This document shows, one piece after another, positions 6,579 to 8,600 of a stretch of 8,600 bases of DNA. The translations under genes and the position numbers were made by a program. The DNA is taken from the NCBI GenBank assembly GCA_964557205.1, contig CAZKZI010000138.1, forward strand, positions 1 through 8,600. The letters are read 5' to 3'. Under the pieces are notes generated by a model. The model saw nothing but the letters and a program-made list of their open reading frames with translations. It was not told where the DNA came from and ran no database searches. Each line of letters starts with the position of its first letter. Position 1 is the first letter of the stretch. This DNA is from JAQVQN01 sp964557205. GTDB taxonomy: Bacteria; Verrucomicrobiota; Kiritimatiellia; RFP12; UBA1067.

Positions 6579-7712
6579 ATGATTAGTATAACCACTCCCG
6601 CCGGGGGCATGATTCTTTTCACACTCGGTGGTCTTGCCGGTGCAGTGTTCGCTTTGCCGTTCAAACAGGTCAAAGGCTGGGCTTATGAGAGTTACTGGAT
6701 CTTTTACGCCATTTTCGGTCTGGTGCTTTTCCCTTGGTATTTGGCGTGGCTGACGGTTCCTAACATGATTGAGCTGTTGAGGGAGGCGCCGACTGCGGTG
6801 CTGGCGCGCTGTTGCTTTTTTGGAGCGTTGTGGGGATTGGGGGGATTGACCTGGGGCTTGATGATCCGTTATCTGGGCATCGGTCTCGGTTTGGCGATCG
6901 GGTGTGGCCTTTGCTCGGCAACCGGCACCCTGATACCGCCGATCATGACGGGCGAAGCTTACGAGCTGGTCAAGAATTTTGGCGCGTTTGTAGTCTTGTT
7001 TGGTGTGGTGCTTTCGCTGGTGGGCATTGTTTTTGTAGGCATGGCAGGCAAGGCCAAGGAGGACGAGCTTTCCTATGAGCAGAAGCGCATGGCTGTGGCC
7101 GAGTTTGATTTCAACAAGGGCATGCTGGTCGCGGTGTTTTCCGGCATAGCCAGTGCGGGCATGAACTTCGGATTACAGAGCGGCAAGGCATTGCAGAGCG
7201 CGGCGATAATTGGGGGCACGCACGACAGGTGGCAGGGAATACCAGTGCTGGTTGTTGTGCTTTTCGGCGGGTTTGTGGTCAATTTTATATGGTGCCTGTA
7301 TCAGAACGTCAAAAACAACACAATGGGCGATTACGTCAACAAGCGGACACCGATCTTAGCCAACATCATTTTCGCGGGAATGGCTGGCATTATTTGGGCG
7401 ATGCAGTTTGTCTGCCAGAAGGTCGGCGAGCCCGCAATGGGGCGTTACGGGTATATCGGGTTTGCGATCGTGATGGGGTCGGCAATCTTCTTCAGTTCGC
7501 TGGTAGGAATATTGCTGGGCGAGTGGAAGGGCGTCGGTCGGCGCACGAAAGTACTGCTCGGACTCGGGATATTTACTTTGATAGTGTCGTTCGGAGTGAT
7601 CTCTTACGGTAATAAGATCAGGCCCAGCAGCGAACATCCTACTGCCGAGCTGAAGCGCTACGTCGAAAAAGAGTTGCAGGCCGTCAAAGAAGATATGAAC
7701 ATAATTGATTGA
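6579..7712 (+). CDS. rhaT: L-rhamnose/proton symporter family protein (RhaT-type)
   Basis: This is an inner-membrane sugar transporter of the drug/metabolite transporter superfamily, whose E. coli member takes up L-rhamnose with a proton. I see ten hydrophobic segments, at about 11-27, 38-60, 75-92, 97-120, 133-154, 181-199, 221-242, 258-279, 291-314 and 323-343. Family-typical stretches are ALPFKQVKGWAYE near the N-terminus, FGALWGLGGLTWGLMIRYLG, GTLIPPI and LLGEWKGVGRRTK after the ninth segment. Each has a recognisable counterpart in E. coli RhaT (344 aa). At 377 aa this protein is longer, mainly by a charged cytoplasmic tail of about 30 residues. It stands alone: no rhamnose isomerase, kinase or aldolase gene is in view, so the substrate could be another deoxysugar or breakdown product. 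It is divergent from smc and convergent with the HAD gene. Confidence 0.88.
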   Translation: MISITTPAGGMILFTLGGLAGAVFALPFKQVKGWAYESYWIFYAIFGLVLFPWYLAWLTVPNMIELLREAPTAVLARCCFFGALWGLGGLTWGLMIRYLGIGLGLAIGCGLCSATGTLIPPIMTGEAYELVKNFGAFVVLFGVVLSLVGIVFVGMAGKAKEDELSYEQKRMAVAEFDFNKGMLVAVFSGIASAGMNFGLQSGKALQSAAIIGGTHDRWQGIPVLVVVLFGGFVVNFIWCLYQNVKNNTMGDYVNKRTPILANIIFAGMAGIIWAMQFVCQKVGEPAMGRYGYIGFAIVMGSAIFFSSLVGILLGEWKGVGRRTKVLLGLGIFTLIVSFGVISYGNKIRPSSEHPTAELKRYVEKELQAVKEDMNIID

Positions 7713-7740
7713 GGCACTTGCAAAACATTCGGCTTGTGCC
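7713..7740. terminator. Hairpin between convergent rhaT and HAD genes
   Basis: GGCAC (7713-7717) pairs with GTGCC (7736-7740). A TT/TT mismatch then separates this from a further GC/GC pairing (7720-7721 with 7732-7733), leaving a 10-nt loop. It begins right after the rhaT stop and ends 6 nt before the HAD stop, filling the 34-bp gap between the two 3' ends. Neither side has a proper T-run, so it is at best a weak shared terminator or an mRNA 3'-end stabiliser. Confidence 0.35.
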
Positions 7741-7746
7741 AGCATT

Positions 7747-8385
7747 TCAGATGTTCAGCCATTCCGGCAGTTCAGACAAATCCGAAAGAACCGGCGCCGC
7801 GCTTTCCAAAAGGCGTTTGCGGGACTGATGGCCTTGGTCTATGAGCAGGCATCCGACATTCAGGTGTTGCGCGACCTCATGGTCGTGCAGGGAGTCGCCG
7901 ATCAGGATTATCTCGGCCAACGGCAGTTCGATGGCCTTCAAAAGCGCCCGCCCGATTTCCAACTTCGAGTGCCCGTAAAGGTTGTCTACGCCGTAAACGT
8001 GGTCGAAAAAGTGTGACAACTTGTACTCCGAAAGCTTTTTCTCCAATATGGATTGCTCTGAGGCTGAGAGCACAGACTGGGTTATGCCGGAGTCGCTCAG
8101 TTGATTAAGAGTGGCGTAGGTTTGCGAGTGCAGCCGAATTGTCGTGTCGGCGAGAAAATGGCGGTGAAACTCATCGGCCATGGCATCCCAGTTCTCCGTG
8201 TCAAGCCGGAAGCCGACCTTCTGGTAGAAGTTCCGGACAGGAAAACCAAAGGTGTCTCGGTAGCATGTCAGGTCTATGGTCGGCAGGCCGCGGGCCAGCA
8301 GCATTGCGTTGACGGCGTTCATGCCCGCAAGCGTGTCGTCCAGCAACGTCCCGTTCCAATCCCAGATAATGTGCTTGATGCGCAT
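7747..8385 (-). CDS. HAD-superfamily hydrolase, phosphoglycolate phosphatase-like
   Basis: This 212-residue soluble protein has the four haloacid dehalogenase motifs in order: motif I DWNGTLLDD (nucleophile Asp9), motif II VLSAS (Ser107), motif III Lys141 in GHSKLEIG, and motif IV IGDSLHD (Asp164, Asp168). Residues 18-95 are mostly helical and form the small cap typical of the phosphoglycolate phosphatase and beta-phosphoglucomutase branch. Motif I has Asn11 where most HAD phosphatases have the second Asp that acts as general acid/base. The length is normal for a single-domain HAD enzyme, which would remove phosphate from a small metabolite. The substrate cannot be read from the sequence. The ATG is the furthest upstream start possible, because an in-frame TAA lies two codons before it (8391-8389). 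There is no Shine-Dalgarno sequence ahead of it. It converges on rhaT and shows no operon partner. Confidence 0.9.
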   Translation of the reverse strand: MRIKHIIWDWNGTLLDDTLAGMNAVNAMLLARGLPTIDLTCYRDTFGFPVRNFYQKVGFRLDTENWDAMADEFHRHFLADTTIRLHSQTYATLNQLSDSGITQSVLSASEQSILEKKLSEYKLSHFFDHVYGVDNLYGHSKLEIGRALLKAIELPLAEIILIGDSLHDHEVAQHLNVGCLLIDQGHQSRKRLLESAAPVLSDLSELPEWLNI

Positions 8386-8392
8386 GAATTAC

Positions 8393-8441
8393 AAAATAAT
8401 GCAGCCGTGGCGGTTAGGGAAGCCGTTTTTTTCGCAGCCGT
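8393..8441 (-). promoter_or_regulatory. Candidate HAD gene promoter with three ACGGCT repeats
   Basis: On the minus strand TATTTT (8398-8393) resembles a -10 box and ends 7 nt before the ATG, so transcription would begin at or next to the start codon. A 17-bp spacer leads back to TTCCCT (8421-8416), a poor -35. Upstream, the word ACGGCT occurs three times in the same orientation: 8441-8436, 8426-8421 and 8408-8403. The two outer copies extend to an 8-bp match, ACGGCTGC, 33 bp apart. Repeated words flanking a promoter suggest a regulator binding site, though chance cannot be excluded. Confidence 0.25.
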
Positions 8442-8544
8442 CACTTGTTGTTTATTGTTTTGGAGTTCGCCCCCGTCGATCCCCTGGTCGCTTGGGCTAA
8501 GGCACTCTTCGCGCGTCCGGCGTATGCGGACGATATCGGCGTGG

Positions 8545-8574
8545 TTGTCACGCTATGCTTTGGTCCATTAGCAT
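8545..8574 (+). promoter_or_regulatory. Candidate promoter for a gene beyond the right edge
   Basis: TTGTCA (8545-8550, five of six to the -35 consensus) and TAGCAT (8569-8574, four of six) are separated by 18 bp. Upstream, CGTCCG (8514-8519) and CGGACG (8527-8532) form a 6-bp hairpin with a 7-nt loop. Otherwise I see no gene with a convincing start in 8386-8600. A frame from 8418 runs open to the edge, but it has only TTG starts and no family match that I recognise. Confidence 0.3.
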
Positions 8575-8586
8575 CCCATAGGATGC
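8571..8586. repeat. Perfect palindrome at the candidate right-edge promoter
   Basis: GCATCC-CATA-GGATGC is a 6-bp perfect inverted repeat with a 4-bp centre. It overlaps the candidate -10 (8569-8574) and ends directly before the AGGAG ribosome binding sequence at 8587. That position suits a repressor operator, or an RNA hairpin that affects ribosome access if transcription starts further upstream. Confidence 0.4.
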
Positions 8587-8599
8587 AGGAGTTTAGGTG
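8587..8599 (+). promoter_or_regulatory. Possible ribosome binding site and GTG start of next gene
   Basis: AGGAG (8587-8591) is followed by a 5-nt spacer and GTG (8597-8599) one base before the window ends. Together with the candidate promoter at 8545-8574 this suggests a plus-strand gene beginning here. Only the start codon is inside the window, so the product is unknown. Confidence 0.3.
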
Positions 8600-8600
8600 T

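Noticed and set aside
7229..7612. 127-codon plus-strand frame overlapping rhaT
   Set aside because: It is inside rhaT in another frame; the rhaT frame has the membrane pattern and homology, and this one has neither.
8411..8432. CGGTT-AGGG-AAGCCG stem followed by seven Ts on the plus strand, terminator-like
   Set aside because: The stem is short and needs a bulged base, and no plus-strand gene ends nearby, so there is nothing for it to terminate.
8418..8600. Plus-strand frame open to the right edge (about 61 codons)
   Set aside because: Only TTG codons could start it, none with a ribosome site, and the translation resembles no family I know. I briefly considered a transposase remnant, but found no catalytic motif or terminal repeat.

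Overview
The window is a stretch of a bacterial chromosome with four complete protein genes and no sign of a mobile element, RNA gene or CRISPR array. All four genes belong to recognisable families. The G+C content is visibly above half in the genes, and the spacers are short. GyrB is 826 residues and carries the long insert in its C-terminal half that Gram-negative GyrB proteins have and Bacillus-type GyrB lacks. SMC (rather than MukB) and a RhaT-type sugar transporter are also present. This fits a Gram-negative lineage outside the enteric group. A member of the Planctomycetes-Verrucomicrobia-Lentisphaerae group is my best guess, but it is an inference from gene content and I could not test it.

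Layout. Positions 2-52 hold what looks like the last 16 codons of an upstream gene on the + strand. gyrB (86-2566, +) follows. Its 3' end faces the 3' end of smc (2694-6374, -) across a 127-bp spacer. That spacer holds nested inverted repeats and a run of 9-bp tandem units, and it probably ends transcription from both sides. smc and rhaT (6579-7712, +) are divergent across about 200 bp that carry a good -10 box and Shine-Dalgarno sequence for rhaT and a weaker candidate promoter for smc. rhaT then converges on a HAD-family phosphatase gene (7747-8385, -), with a small hairpin in the 34-bp gap. The last 215 bp (8386-8600) contain no complete gene. They hold repeated ACGGCT words upstream of the HAD gene and a possible promoter, palindrome and ribosome binding site pointing off the right edge.

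How the genes relate. gyrB and smc both act on chromosome topology: gyrase adds negative supercoils and SMC compacts and segregates DNA. They are in opposite orientation, so they are neighbours by theme and not an operon. rhaT (uptake of L-rhamnose or a related deoxysugar by cation symport) and the HAD phosphatase are each alone, with no rhamnose catabolic genes in view.

I found no convincing undescribed system. The points most worth checking are the spacer between gyrB and smc, the SMC hinge that lacks the usual glycine-rich ending, the DxN form of the HAD catalytic motif with a possibly leaderless start, and the cis-elements at the right edge.
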